51,687 nt of DNA, taken from assembly GCA_025517525.1 (NCBI GenBank), contig JAOPJZ010000024.1, positions 1 to 51,687 of the forward strand, read 5' to 3'. The notes beneath the pieces were generated by a model. It did not search any database, was not told where the DNA came from, and saw only the letters and a list, made by a program, of their open reading frames with translations. Below are positions 16,837 through 24,882 of this stretch, one piece after another; within the stretch, counting starts at the first letter, position 1; each line of letters begins with the position of its first letter. The DNA is from Natronosalvus hydrolyticus. GTDB lineage: Archaea > Halobacteriota > Halobacteria > Halobacteriales > Natrialbaceae. The position numbers and the translations under genes were made by a program.

Positions 16837-17010
16837 ATGGCACAAGCACACAAACTGGACTGTGAAGCCGCGGAATCGGACTGTCGCTTTATAATCCAAT
16901 CCGAAAACGAGGAAGAGGCGATCGAACTGGCACGAAATCACATGCACGAAGAACACGGCAAGGAGTTCTCCGATGAAGAACTCCAGACGGAGTATCTGCA
17001 GGTTGTGTAA
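16837..17010 (+). CDS. DUF1059 family small protein
   Basis: A 57-residue protein starting MAQAHKLDCEAAESDCRF. The two Cys and the pattern IIQSENEEEAIELARNHMHEEHG match DUF1059, small stand-alone proteins with no established function. The start at 16837 is supported by GGTGAGAG directly upstream; an in-frame ATG at 16789 is unlikely. A short gap with an AT-rich run near 17045 follows, then the PEP carboxylase gene converging from the right. Confidence 0.88.
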   Translation: MAQAHKLDCEAAESDCRFIIQSENEEEAIELARNHMHEEHGKEFSDEELQTEYLQVV

Positions 17011-17145
17011 TCTGCAAATATCGTCACCAAGGACGTATTTACATCTCTTTTCCAATTTTGTACGGAATAGTCCTGGGAACAAACAGCCGCCGTGGAACAC
17101 CTGAAAGTGCGTTGGAAGTAGGTATAACCCACCGCAAGAAGGTCG

Positions 17146-19836
17146 CTACCCGGTATTTTTCATCCCGGCAGCGATTCCTTTGACCGTCAGCCGAAGCGTC
17201 CGTTCTTCGACGTCGGTCCGGTGAGTCTGCCCGAGCAAGTGCGTCTGCAACAGGTTGAGCGGGTCGACGTACGGATTTCGACGCTCGAGATTCTCGCCCA
17301 GCCAGTCTCGGGTATGTAACTCATCGCGTTGGCCGACCGTGGTCACCAAATCGACGGCTCGTTCGTATTCGGCAGTGATTCGCGGGAAGTAGGTTTCACG
17401 GAGGTCGGCCTCTGCAAGGTCTGCGTACTGTTCGGCAATCTCGAGTTCGGTTCGGGAGAGCGAGAGCGCCGCGTTATCGAGCGTGGATCGGAAGAACGCC
17501 CATTCGTCGTACATCCTCTGGAGCGTTTCGACGTCGCCACCGTCCTCGAGGTAGGCGTCGAGCCCCGCAGCCAGGGCGTACCAGCCGGGAAGGATACAGC
17601 GCGACTGAGTCCAGGAGAACACCCACGGGATCGCCCGGAGATCCTCGACAGTCCGTTCGCCGCTTCGTGAGGCCGGCCGCGAGCCCAGGTCCAGGTCTTC
17701 GATGACGGTGATCGGTGTCGCCTGCTCGAAGTACTGGACGAAACCGTCGCTCTCGAGGAGGTCGCGATACTCCTGGCGAGCGGCGTCGGCCATCGTATCC
17801 ATGGCAGCGATCCACTCGTCTTCGATACGCTCTTCCGGCTGTTCGATGGCCTGTTTTCGCGAACGGAGCTGGGCATTAAGCATCTGTTCGATGTTTCGCT
17901 CGGCAATTCGCGGATTACCGTACTTCTCTGCGATGGCTTCCCCCTGTTCGGTGAACTTCACCTGCCCAGTGACCGTGCTGTTTGGCAGCGCGAGCAAGGC
18001 TTCGCTCATTGGGCCACCACCGCGTGAGATGGAGCCACCGCGGCCGTGGAACAGCCGCATCGTCACGTCGTAGTCATCACAAATTTCCCCGAGCCTGCGC
18101 TGATTCTTGTAGAGCGACCAGTTCGCTGCCAGGAAGCCGTTTTCTTTGTTCGAGTCGGAGTACCCGAGCATAATTTCCTGGGTACGCCCCCGGGCCTCGA
18201 GCGCTTGGGAATAGGCTTCGTTCTCGAACAGCGTCCCCATGATCCGGCGGGCACCCGAGAGGGCGTACTCGGTCTCGAGCAGCGGAACGATGTCAAGCCC
18301 ACAGTGTTCTGGCAACGAGACGATACCTGCCTGGTCGGCGAGGAACAGCACCTCGAGGACGTGGGATGGCTCGTTGTTCATCGAGATGCAGTAGGTGTCG
18401 ATGGCTTCGACGCCGTACTCACGCTGCCACTCGGCGAGGGTGTCAAAGAGAGTGACGACACGACTCGAGGAATCAGTCAGATCGTCGGTTTTCGAGAGGT
18501 CGATCAGTGGCTCGTCCTGTAAGACGGCCTCGGTCAGGAGTTCGACGCGCTCGTCTTCGTCAAGTGCCGCGTAATCGATTCCCTCCCGTTGGAGAGTTTC
18601 AGTGATTGCGTCGGTGTGATTCTGGCGATGGTCACGAAGGTCGAGGCTGGCCAGCGAGAGACCGAACGTCGCGACCTGACGCCGGAGGGGATCAACGTGG
18701 GCTTCGACGACCGTCTCCGCATCGTTGTCACGGAGACTCTCTGCGATGACCTCGAGGTCATCGGTGAGTTGGTCAGCGTCGTCGTAGCCGCCCGGTCGGA
18801 CGTCGCCGACCCGTGCGAGGCGTTCGCGCATCAACTTGAGTTTCTGTCGGTAGGGTTCGCCGGGGTAGCGTTCTTCGGCGGTGCGCGCGACGCCCGGAAG
18901 TCGCTCGCGGTCTGCTTCCAGCGAGCTTTCGAACGCACTACCCGTGGTGATTCGGCTCCCATCCTGGCTCAGGACACCCGAGAGGCGTTTGAGCTGTTCG
19001 CGATAGCGTTCGAGAACGACCGTCCGCTGGCGCTCGAGCGTGTTCGCTGTCACTTCGGGTGTGACGTACGGGTTGCCGTCACGGTCGCTGCCGGCCCACG
19101 AGCGGAACTCGAACAGTTTTGGAACGTCGGTCGGTCCATCGAGTTCGTCATCCAGCGCGTCGGCCAGTTCGTCGTACACCTCTCCGACGACGTCGAAAAG
19201 TGTGTTCTCGAGGTACCATTGCACGTTTCTGGCTTCGTCCTCGGGTTCGGGTTGGCGCTTTCTGACCTGGGGCGTCTGCCAGAGACTCGTTACTTCGGCG
19301 TCGATATCCCGCCAGACCTGCTGGCGCTCTTTATCGGTCAACAGGCGCTCGTCCAGCGTCTCGAGATGGTTGGCGACGGAGCGAAGTTTCGCTTTGACCG
19401 TCTTTCGCCGTGCCTCGGTTGGGTGTGCGGTAAAGGTCGGTTCGATTAGCACATCGTCGAGGATCCCCTCGACCGTTTCATCGTCTACTTCAGCGAGTTC
19501 CGCCGCTGCCGTCTCGAGACTGTCTTCCAGCGTCCCTTCGTGTGAATCCTGTCGAATCGTCCGCACCCGTTCGCGCTCTTCGGCGAGATTAATCAGTTCG
19601 AAATAGGTAGTAAACGCTCGTGCGACAGTTCGCTGTTTGTGCGTCGATAGGTTCTCGAGTTCGGTGATTAACGATTTCCGTGAGTCGAGTTCGCCCGACC
19701 GGTAATCGATCGCGGCCGTCCGACACGATTCGACGGTTTCGAACGCGCGTCGAGACGTCTGGTCCTCGAGGACGTCGCCAAGCAACGCCCCGAGTTCCCG
19801 CACGTCCTGTCTGACTTCCCTGTTGTGCAGTGGCAT
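17146..19836 (-). CDS. ppc: Phosphoenolpyruvate carboxylase
   Basis: A classic (bacterial-type) 896-residue PEP carboxylase that makes oxaloacetate from PEP and bicarbonate to refill the TCA cycle. Key motifs are FTAHPTEARRKTVK (about 135-150, catalytic His), the RSWAGSDRDGNPYV region, SYSDS-like GYSDSNKENGFLAANW (about 570), HGRGGSISRGGGP (about 605-620, the mobile Gly-rich catalytic loop), and RAIPWVFSWTQSR (about 740). The protein ends GIAAGMKNTG, the conserved C-terminus. Length is normal. It stands alone, with transcription factor S upstream on the same strand 200 bp away. Confidence 0.97.
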   Translation of the reverse strand: MPLHNREVRQDVRELGALLGDVLEDQTSRRAFETVESCRTAAIDYRSGELDSRKSLITELENLSTHKQRTVARAFTTYFELINLAEERERVRTIRQDSHEGTLEDSLETAAAELAEVDDETVEGILDDVLIEPTFTAHPTEARRKTVKAKLRSVANHLETLDERLLTDKERQQVWRDIDAEVTSLWQTPQVRKRQPEPEDEARNVQWYLENTLFDVVGEVYDELADALDDELDGPTDVPKLFEFRSWAGSDRDGNPYVTPEVTANTLERQRTVVLERYREQLKRLSGVLSQDGSRITTGSAFESSLEADRERLPGVARTAEERYPGEPYRQKLKLMRERLARVGDVRPGGYDDADQLTDDLEVIAESLRDNDAETVVEAHVDPLRRQVATFGLSLASLDLRDHRQNHTDAITETLQREGIDYAALDEDERVELLTEAVLQDEPLIDLSKTDDLTDSSSRVVTLFDTLAEWQREYGVEAIDTYCISMNNEPSHVLEVLFLADQAGIVSLPEHCGLDIVPLLETEYALSGARRIMGTLFENEAYSQALEARGRTQEIMLGYSDSNKENGFLAANWSLYKNQRRLGEICDDYDVTMRLFHGRGGSISRGGGPMSEALLALPNSTVTGQVKFTEQGEAIAEKYGNPRIAERNIEQMLNAQLRSRKQAIEQPEERIEDEWIAAMDTMADAARQEYRDLLESDGFVQYFEQATPITVIEDLDLGSRPASRSGERTVEDLRAIPWVFSWTQSRCILPGWYALAAGLDAYLEDGGDVETLQRMYDEWAFFRSTLDNAALSLSRTELEIAEQYADLAEADLRETYFPRITAEYERAVDLVTTVGQRDELHTRDWLGENLERRNPYVDPLNLLQTHLLGQTHRTDVEERTLRLTVKGIAAGMKNTG

Positions 19837-20037
19837 ACCTACTCCGTATGCGGCCTATTGCAAAAAGCTCAGTACCTCGCGAAAGTTTGCCACGTGCATC
19901 GTTTTTCGTTAGGTTTGGGGGAAGATTAATGAAGGGGAAAAGTCGGTGACGGATATCGATTCTAGTCAGTATACGTTACCGTCTTGATTCGTTTTACTCC
20001 AAAATGCAGCACTTCCTCGAGGAAAACGACCGTTTGA

Positions 20038-20367
20038 TCAGTTGTATTCTCGCCACCGATAGCCACACTCGGTGCACTTGAAGAAGCGGGTCGGTGGTTC
20101 GTCAGCCGAGGCGGTCTGTTTGATCGTGTACCAGGCTTCCTCAGTTCCGCACTCGTCACAGCGCACGTCGTTCGCAATGGGTTTGCCTTCGAAATTGGCG
20201 GATTCGTCGGATTCGATGACGTCGTCGAAGGTCTGTGATTCGGTCGTTACGAACGCGGCTTCCTTATCGCGATCTCGAGCGCTCGAGTGGCCACAGTCGT
20301 CGTTCGTACAGACCATGTGGTCCCCGTCGGCTTTCATCATCGAACCGCAGGCATCACAGAACTGCAT
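20038..20367 (-). CDS. tfs: Transcription factor S (TFIIS-like RNA cleavage factor)
   Basis: A 109-residue archaeal TFS that rescues backtracked RNA polymerase by stimulating transcript cleavage. The N-terminal zinc ribbon is CDACGSMM...CTNDDCGHSS, and the C-terminal ribbon is VRCDECG...FFKCTECGYRW. The hairpin between the last two pairs includes SADEPPTRFF, with the catalytic Asp-Glu. The start at 20367 gives MQFCDACG; a T-rich box (TTTTTAGG on this strand, about 20390-20397) lies 23-30 nt upstream. It is transcribed on the same strand as ppc but separated by 201 bp. Confidence 0.95.
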   Translation of the reverse strand: MQFCDACGSMMKADGDHMVCTNDDCGHSSARDRDKEAAFVTTESQTFDDVIESDESANFEGKPIANDVRCDECGTEEAWYTIKQTASADEPPTRFFKCTECGYRWREYN

Positions 20368-20480
20368 ACCTGCTCTACTGGGCCGGTCCTAAAAAGGAAT
20401 GTGTTCGGCCGTTTTTCGCACTACCATATCGAACTGGCGAACCGGATGATCGAATATAACAGCGTTACAGAGTACTCGAG

Positions 20481-20575
20481 GAGAAAGCCCACGACTTGAG
20501 TCGTGGGATGAATCCGACATCCCACTCCACCACCAACAACGCTCACCGGGACACCCTATACGTCCGGGTGGTGAC
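20481..20575 (+). mobile_element. Solo left end of an IS1341/tnpB-type element
   Basis: GAGAAAGCCCACGACTTGAG followed by TCGTGGG contains the hairpin CCCACGACTTGAGTCGTGGG (20488-20507) and then ATGAATCCGAC. It matches the left end of the miniature element at 23742-24115 on the other strand, which carries AGAAAGCCCACGACTTTAGT followed by CGTTGGATGAATCCGAC. No tnpB or right end follows, so I read it as a deletion remnant. About 460 bp of DNA without a convincing gene follows to 21036. Confidence 0.6.
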
Positions 20576-21036
20576 CGATTGACGCGTCTATATACGGATT
20601 TTCCACTCGAGGGTGGACAAGTGCTCGCAGACCCGAAAATAATTTTAGGTCATACACTATTCCAGCCGCTTTATACCGTACTTACACCAATAGTTAGCTT
20701 TATTATTGGACAAACACTATACAGTGATGTCGACGGGATATCCCGACGACGCGACGCATTGGCAAACAAACGACCCTGTGAGTGCCGGTGGTATGCGAAC
20801 GTCCCACTGTTCGCCTACTCAATGACGCGAAACCCGTGTCATGGTGGATCACTCATGCTCAACAATCCATTTGCGACCATTCGTGGCTGTGTGGTCGCCC
20901 ACTGCTCGTTCGGCCGCCATTTCGGGGGCCAACGAACTGTCTTTCCTGCACTGATGAGCGACGAGACTCGACGTGATCGTTTACTCCAGGTGGCAACCGG
21001 GAACGGACACAACATGACGACCAACCGTCCCTGTAC
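20576..21036. other. Non-coding or decayed stretch
   Basis: This stretch lies between the solo left end and the phosphoribosyltransferase gene. It includes an AT-rich block (about 20638-20725, AAATAATTTTAGG and TTAGCTTTATTATTGG) unlike the rest of the window. A 157-residue plus-strand frame (20579-21052) opens with TTG, has mixed composition and overlaps the phosphoribosyltransferase gene in antisense, so I do not call it. Confidence 0.4.
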
Positions 21037-21666
21037 TCACGACGAGGACTGATCGAGATAGGCCATCGCTTCCTCGTCTGAAACCTGACCGAAGTTACGA
21101 TAGTACTGTCCCACTGCGCGGAAATCAGGCGGTGTCTCGAGGGCGATCACTTCGTCTGCCTCCCCCTCGAGTTTATCGAATGAATCCGGTGAACTCACTG
21201 GGACCGCGAGGATAACCATCGACGCACCGGCCTCCCGAACCTGTCGGAGACACGCAGTCGCCGTGGCACCCGTCGCGACGCCATCGTCGACGACAACTAC
21301 GCGAGCATCCTCGAGAGAAACCGCATCGCCGTCACGATATCGGTCGGCTTTCTTCGCTGCGTTCTCCGCTTCCTCCTGGCGGACGTCCTCGAGGTATTCT
21401 TCGGAGACGTTCAACTGCGAAACCAGTCGGTCGTTGAGCCAGACCGTGCCATCGCTGCCGACGGCCCCCAGTGCGAGTTCGGGATTCATCGGCGCACCGA
21501 GTTTTCGGGCGACGACGACGTCGAGTGTGGCATCGAGTGCGTCCGCAACCGGTCGGGCGACGGGCAAGGCCCCACGGGGAATACCCAGGACGACATCGGC
21601 CTCGACACCCTGCCGCTCGAGTTCGTCGGCCAGTCGCTCACCGGCTTCCGTTCTATCAGCGAACAT
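21037..21666 (-). CDS. Phosphoribosyltransferase-family protein
   Basis: A 209-residue PRT-fold protein with the PRPP-binding loop VVVVDDGVATGATATACLRQ (about 123-142) preceded by acidic Asp pairs, and a first strand DVVLGIPRGALPVARPVADAL. It resembles the stand-alone phosphoribosyltransferases often found next to dienelactone-hydrolase-type genes in bacteria, but none is present here. Its substrate base is unknown. It is divergent from the methyltransferase gene. Confidence 0.88.
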   Translation of the reverse strand: MFADRTEAGERLADELERQGVEADVVLGIPRGALPVARPVADALDATLDVVVARKLGAPMNPELALGAVGSDGTVWLNDRLVSQLNVSEEYLEDVRQEEAENAAKKADRYRDGDAVSLEDARVVVVDDGVATGATATACLRQVREAGASMVILAVPVSSPDSFDKLEGEADEVIALETPPDFRAVGQYYRNFGQVSDEEAMAYLDQSSS

Positions 21667-21750
21667 AACTCAGCGTACAACCTCGAAGACATTGATAATT
21701 GGCCCTGCTCGTTCCACAGGAACACGGATATCGAATCGGTTGCCCACCGA

Positions 21751-21759
21751 AATATATAC
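21751..21759 (+). promoter_or_regulatory. TATA box for the methyltransferase gene
   Basis: AATATATAC at this position, flanked by GC-rich sequence, lies 30-38 nt before the ATG at 21789. This is a good haloarchaeal box A position for a very short leader. Confidence 0.6.
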
Positions 21760-21788
21760 CGGATTCCGTTACGATTCCACGAACACAA

Positions 21789-22457
21789 ATGTTCCGTCCG
21801 GATACCAGTAGCGACGACGACTCGAGCGGAACCGACGAGATTGATCATCCGTTGGTAGCTCGTCTGTACGGGTCGCTCACACCGATGGAGTGGGTATTCG
21901 CGCCACATCGTCGCTATCTCGCCGACGACCTTTCCGGACGGGTACTCGACCTTGGTGCCGGAACCGGGGGCATGTTCGAACCGGTTCAGGCGGCAGCCGA
22001 TTCCGAACTCGAGTATCATGCCATCGAACCCGACGAGACGATGCGTGAGCAAGCCGCCACACAGGCCAGAGAACTTGGCTTTCCGGTCGACCTTCGGGAC
22101 GCTCGGGCGGAAGCCCTTCCCTACCCCGACAATGCGTTTGACGTCGTCCTCGCGAGCGTGGTCTTCTGTACCATCGCCGATCCCGAGGCCGCCCTCGAGG
22201 AAGTCGTTCGGGTGCTCAAACCCGGTGGCGAGTTCCGCTTTTTCGAGCACGTTCGAGCCGATGGCTGGCGCGAGACGGGCCAGGATATCGTCGACCCGCT
22301 CTGGACGCGTCTCGCCGGTGGCTGTCACGTCAACCGGGACACCGTTGAGCTGTTCGTCGCTCACGAAGCGTTCGACGTCCTCGAAATCGAACGGATCCGA
22401 TTCGGCGTGTTTCCTGCAACCCCGTTTGTGCGCGGGAAACTTCGGAAACGGCGATAA
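21789..22457 (+). CDS. SAM-dependent methyltransferase (class I)
   Basis: A 222-residue class I methyltransferase with the glycine-rich SAM motif RVLDLGAGTGGMF (about 50-62), the acidic EPDETMREQA motif that binds the ribose, DVVLASVVFCTIADP and a VVRVLKPGGEFRFFEH strand typical of UbiE/Methyltransf_11 enzymes. The substrate is unknown. The upstream ATG at 21699 would add 30 residues that run through the TATA box, so I start at 21789. The gene is followed 176 bp later by an aminotransferase. Confidence 0.9.
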   Translation: MFRPDTSSDDDSSGTDEIDHPLVARLYGSLTPMEWVFAPHRRYLADDLSGRVLDLGAGTGGMFEPVQAAADSELEYHAIEPDETMREQAATQARELGFPVDLRDARAEALPYPDNAFDVVLASVVFCTIADPEAALEEVVRVLKPGGEFRFFEHVRADGWRETGQDIVDPLWTRLAGGCHVNRDTVELFVAHEAFDVLEIERIRFGVFPATPFVRGKLRKRR

Positions 22458-22633
22458 GCCGTTTGTCCCGTATCGATTCTTCGGTGGTCGGCAGTTACGG
22501 AGTACTCGCTGTTCACTCGAGGGGTCGTCTCTGCTGTCTAAACTGAGATACACGCCGGGGCCACCACGCGTCGAACGACCCGCACAAGCCCCGGGACCCG
22601 TCTCTCTTTTACCCTCGGCCGCGACGACAACGT

Positions 22634-23707
22634 ATGGAGCACACAGACGGAATCCTGCGCATGACGCCGGGGCCCACGACCGTCCCCGAACGCGTCCGGG
22701 AGCGAATGGCTGAACCGGCCTGGAATCCAGACGTCGAATCCGAGTTCGTCGACTTTTATGCTGCGTTGACGGCCAAACTCGAGCCAGTGTACGGCGACGG
22801 TGACATCGCCATCCTCGGTGGGGAAGGCATCCTGGGACTCGAGGCAGCCATCGCCTCGCTGGTTGAACCCGGGACGGAGGTGCTGTGTATTGCAAACGGA
22901 CTCTATGGCGAGGGATTTGCGGATTTCGTCGAAATGTATGGCGGTGAAGCGACCGTTTGTGGCGGTAACTGGCGAGAGCCAATCGATCTCGCCAGCGTCG
23001 AACGGGAACTCGAGATCGGAGCCTACGACGTTGCCACGATGGTCCACTGTGAGACGCCAACGGGCACCCTGAACGACCTGGAACCGGTGCTCGAAGCGCT
23101 CGCTGCATACGACGTGATCAGCGTGGTCGATGCCGTTTCTTCACTTGGTGGCACGCCCGTCCCGACGGAGATGATCGACGTCGTCCTCGGTGCATCCCAG
23201 AAATGTTTCAGTGCGCCGCCCGGACTGACGGTGTGTGCGATCAGCGACCGAGCCTGGGAGCGAATCGAACGCGTCGAGACCCGTTCGTTTTACGCCAGCC
23301 TCGAGCCCTGGCGAACCGTCATCGAGGACGGCTGGTTCCCTTATACGCACCTCTCCTCGAATCTGCTGGCGCTCGACGAGGCGACCGATCTGTTGCTCGA
23401 GGAAGGACTCGAGGACGTCTATGAACGCCACGACCGAGTGGCGAAACACTGTCGACAGCGAGCCGATTCGATGGGCCTCCAGGTGTATCCCTCGAGTGAA
23501 TCGCTCGCGTCGCCCACGGTGACGGCACTCGCGGTGGACGGACAAGCGACGGCGTTGCAACGACGGCTTCGAGACGAACACGATATCGTGGTCGCGACGG
23601 GGCTTGGCGACCGTTCGGACGACATCCTCCGAATCGGGCACATGGGCTACAACGCCCGTCTCGAGTGGGTGGATCGGACGATGGACGCGCTCGAGGACGT
23701 GTTGTAA
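22634..23707 (+). CDS. Class V aminotransferase (alanine-glyoxylate/serine-pyruvate type)
   Basis: A 357-residue PLP enzyme of the alanine-glyoxylate/serine-pyruvate aminotransferase group. The N-terminus MTPGPTTVPERVRERM is a hallmark, GGEGILGLEAAIASLV binds the cofactor phosphate, VVDAVSSLGGTPVP holds the PLP-pyridine Asp, and the Lys in VLGASQKCFSAPPGL forms the Schiff base. The C-terminal domain has ILRIGHMGY, the conserved end. The actual donor and acceptor cannot be told from sequence. Confidence 0.92.
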   Translation: MEHTDGILRMTPGPTTVPERVRERMAEPAWNPDVESEFVDFYAALTAKLEPVYGDGDIAILGGEGILGLEAAIASLVEPGTEVLCIANGLYGEGFADFVEMYGGEATVCGGNWREPIDLASVERELEIGAYDVATMVHCETPTGTLNDLEPVLEALAAYDVISVVDAVSSLGGTPVPTEMIDVVLGASQKCFSAPPGLTVCAISDRAWERIERVETRSFYASLEPWRTVIEDGWFPYTHLSSNLLALDEATDLLLEEGLEDVYERHDRVAKHCRQRADSMGLQVYPSSESLASPTVTALAVDGQATALQRRLRDEHDIVVATGLGDRSDDILRIGHMGYNARLEWVDRTMDALEDVL

Positions 23708-23741
23708 GGTACTATCCGCTTTTTGCGAGGGAAAAAGGTTT

Positions 23742-24115
23742 GACATCCTCCGCACGACTGAAGTCGTGGGATTCCTCGCGCTTGGGGTCGGGCGTTCCGA
23801 CGCCAACGGAGGCAATTTCCCGACCTCGGTTGGGCGGTCTCGGTTTGTAGGTGGCGCGTCGAGTGGTGGGCGTGTGGTGACGCCAGTCCGTTTGGACTAC
23901 CCTGCTGGCACCCTACAGGCCGTGCCATCGACCCGACTCGAACTCGCGTTCGAGCCTCACTTGGGTAGGGTTGCTTTTTGTTGGTCGAGACCCCAATCCA
24001 ACTCCAATTTTCCCGAGCGAGTTATGTTAACATTCGACCCCAGTCAAGCTAAGCGTTCCGATTTTACCGAGGACTCGTCGGATTCATCCAACGACTAAAG
24101 TCGTGGGCTTTCTCC
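23742..24115 (-). mobile_element. Miniature tnpB-type element (both ends, no tnpB)
   Basis: Read on the minus strand, the left end at about 24115 has the hairpin CCCACGACTTTAGTCGTTGG, and the right end at 23742-23782 has GGAATCCCACGACTTCAGTC followed by GTGCGGAGGATGTCAA. The 370 bp between keep segments that look like the 3' part of haloarchaeal tnpB and its reRNA (an Arg/Pro/His-rich frame) but no full gene. This is the plan of haloarchaeal miniature or PATE-like elements, presumably mobilised by TnpA supplied in trans. It lies directly downstream of the aminotransferase gene. Confidence 0.7.
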
Positions 24116-24140
24116 TTGATTCTGTAATTGAGGGGGGACT

Positions 24141-24698
24141 CTATTCAGTGGGTCGCCATCGGCCGCCAATCTCATCACGAGGATAGTCCTGATACGTACC
24201 ATTAATATACGTTGTGACACGACCGTTTTCCTCACTCAGCGTGATTGCCCACAACACGTTCTCTCGGAGCGATGTTTCCAGTGCACTCATGTGTTTGGTA
24301 CCCATCCAATCGGGGAAATCGAGGTCCCCAACAGCTGAGATTTCTTCCCGGCTGGGGCTCCGAACTCGAACCAGTTGTTTTTGAATCGTTCCGTCCCCGG
24401 TCACGATGATAGCTCCATCCCTGCTGAATGCGACATCTTCAGCGACTCGCCTGAACGCCTCTGAGGAGTCGAAAACGATTTTACATCGATCAGTTGGCCA
24501 CGTGTTGTCCCCGAGTGAATCAGTGTACCCCTCGAAATCGGTTTCAGCTACAACCAGAAAGTAGAGACTTGGACCCCGCACGTACTGTTCGCCCCACTTG
24601 TCGAAGTCCAGACTCAATGACTCGGCAACGTATCTGATCTGGTCCATGAGATCCTGACTTGTCGCATACTTTTTCAAAACCCGATCGATTTCGTTCAT
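24141..24698 (-). CDS. DisA_N-domain (diadenylate-cyclase-like) protein
   Basis: A 185-residue protein that I assign to the DisA_N (diadenylate cyclase) fold. It shows the DGA motif in FSRDGAIIVTGDG (about 98-110), then about 35 residues later GTKHMSALETS, the position of the RHR/RHM nucleotide motif, then ITLSEENGRVTTYINGTY, typical of the family's last strand pair. The N-terminal part (1-95) has a helix and GPSLYFLVVAETDFEG, the expected first core strand. Archaeal DacZ enzymes are longer (about 270 aa) with an extra N-terminal domain; this one lacks it, and Arg is replaced by Lys in the motif. Such enzymes make c-di-AMP from two ATP; activity here is uncertain. GC is visibly lower than in its neighbours. 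A GTTAATAAC box about 28 nt upstream supports the ATG at 24698. It lies between two tnpB-type elements. Confidence 0.7.
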   Translation of the reverse strand: MNEIDRVLKKYATSQDLMDQIRYVAESLSLDFDKWGEQYVRGPSLYFLVVAETDFEGYTDSLGDNTWPTDRCKIVFDSSEAFRRVAEDVAFSRDGAIIVTGDGTIQKQLVRVRSPSREEISAVGDLDFPDWMGTKHMSALETSLRENVLWAITLSEENGRVTTYINGTYQDYPRDEIGGRWRPTE

Positions 24699-24882
24699 TA
24701 GCGTATATCCGTGATAGACACCGAATGTTATTAACTATCTGTAAACAGCGAGAGAATCCCGCCGTTCACGGCGGGCGTGAATCGCGTCACTCAACTACGA
24801 AATCCACCGCTCGATGACACACCGGATATTCAACGCTACGCAAATGCCCAGTTATAAGTTGGATTAGTGATCCAGTCTATGT

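Noticed and set aside
18589..19449. 286-residue plus-strand frame opposite ppc
   Set aside because: Antisense to PEP carboxylase and without recognisable features.
20579..21052. 157-residue plus-strand frame after the solo left end
   Set aside because: It opens with TTG, has mixed composition and overlaps the phosphoribosyltransferase gene in antisense.
21486..23108. 540-residue minus-strand frame across three genes
   Set aside because: It runs antisense through the methyltransferase and aminotransferase genes and is Arg-rich throughout.
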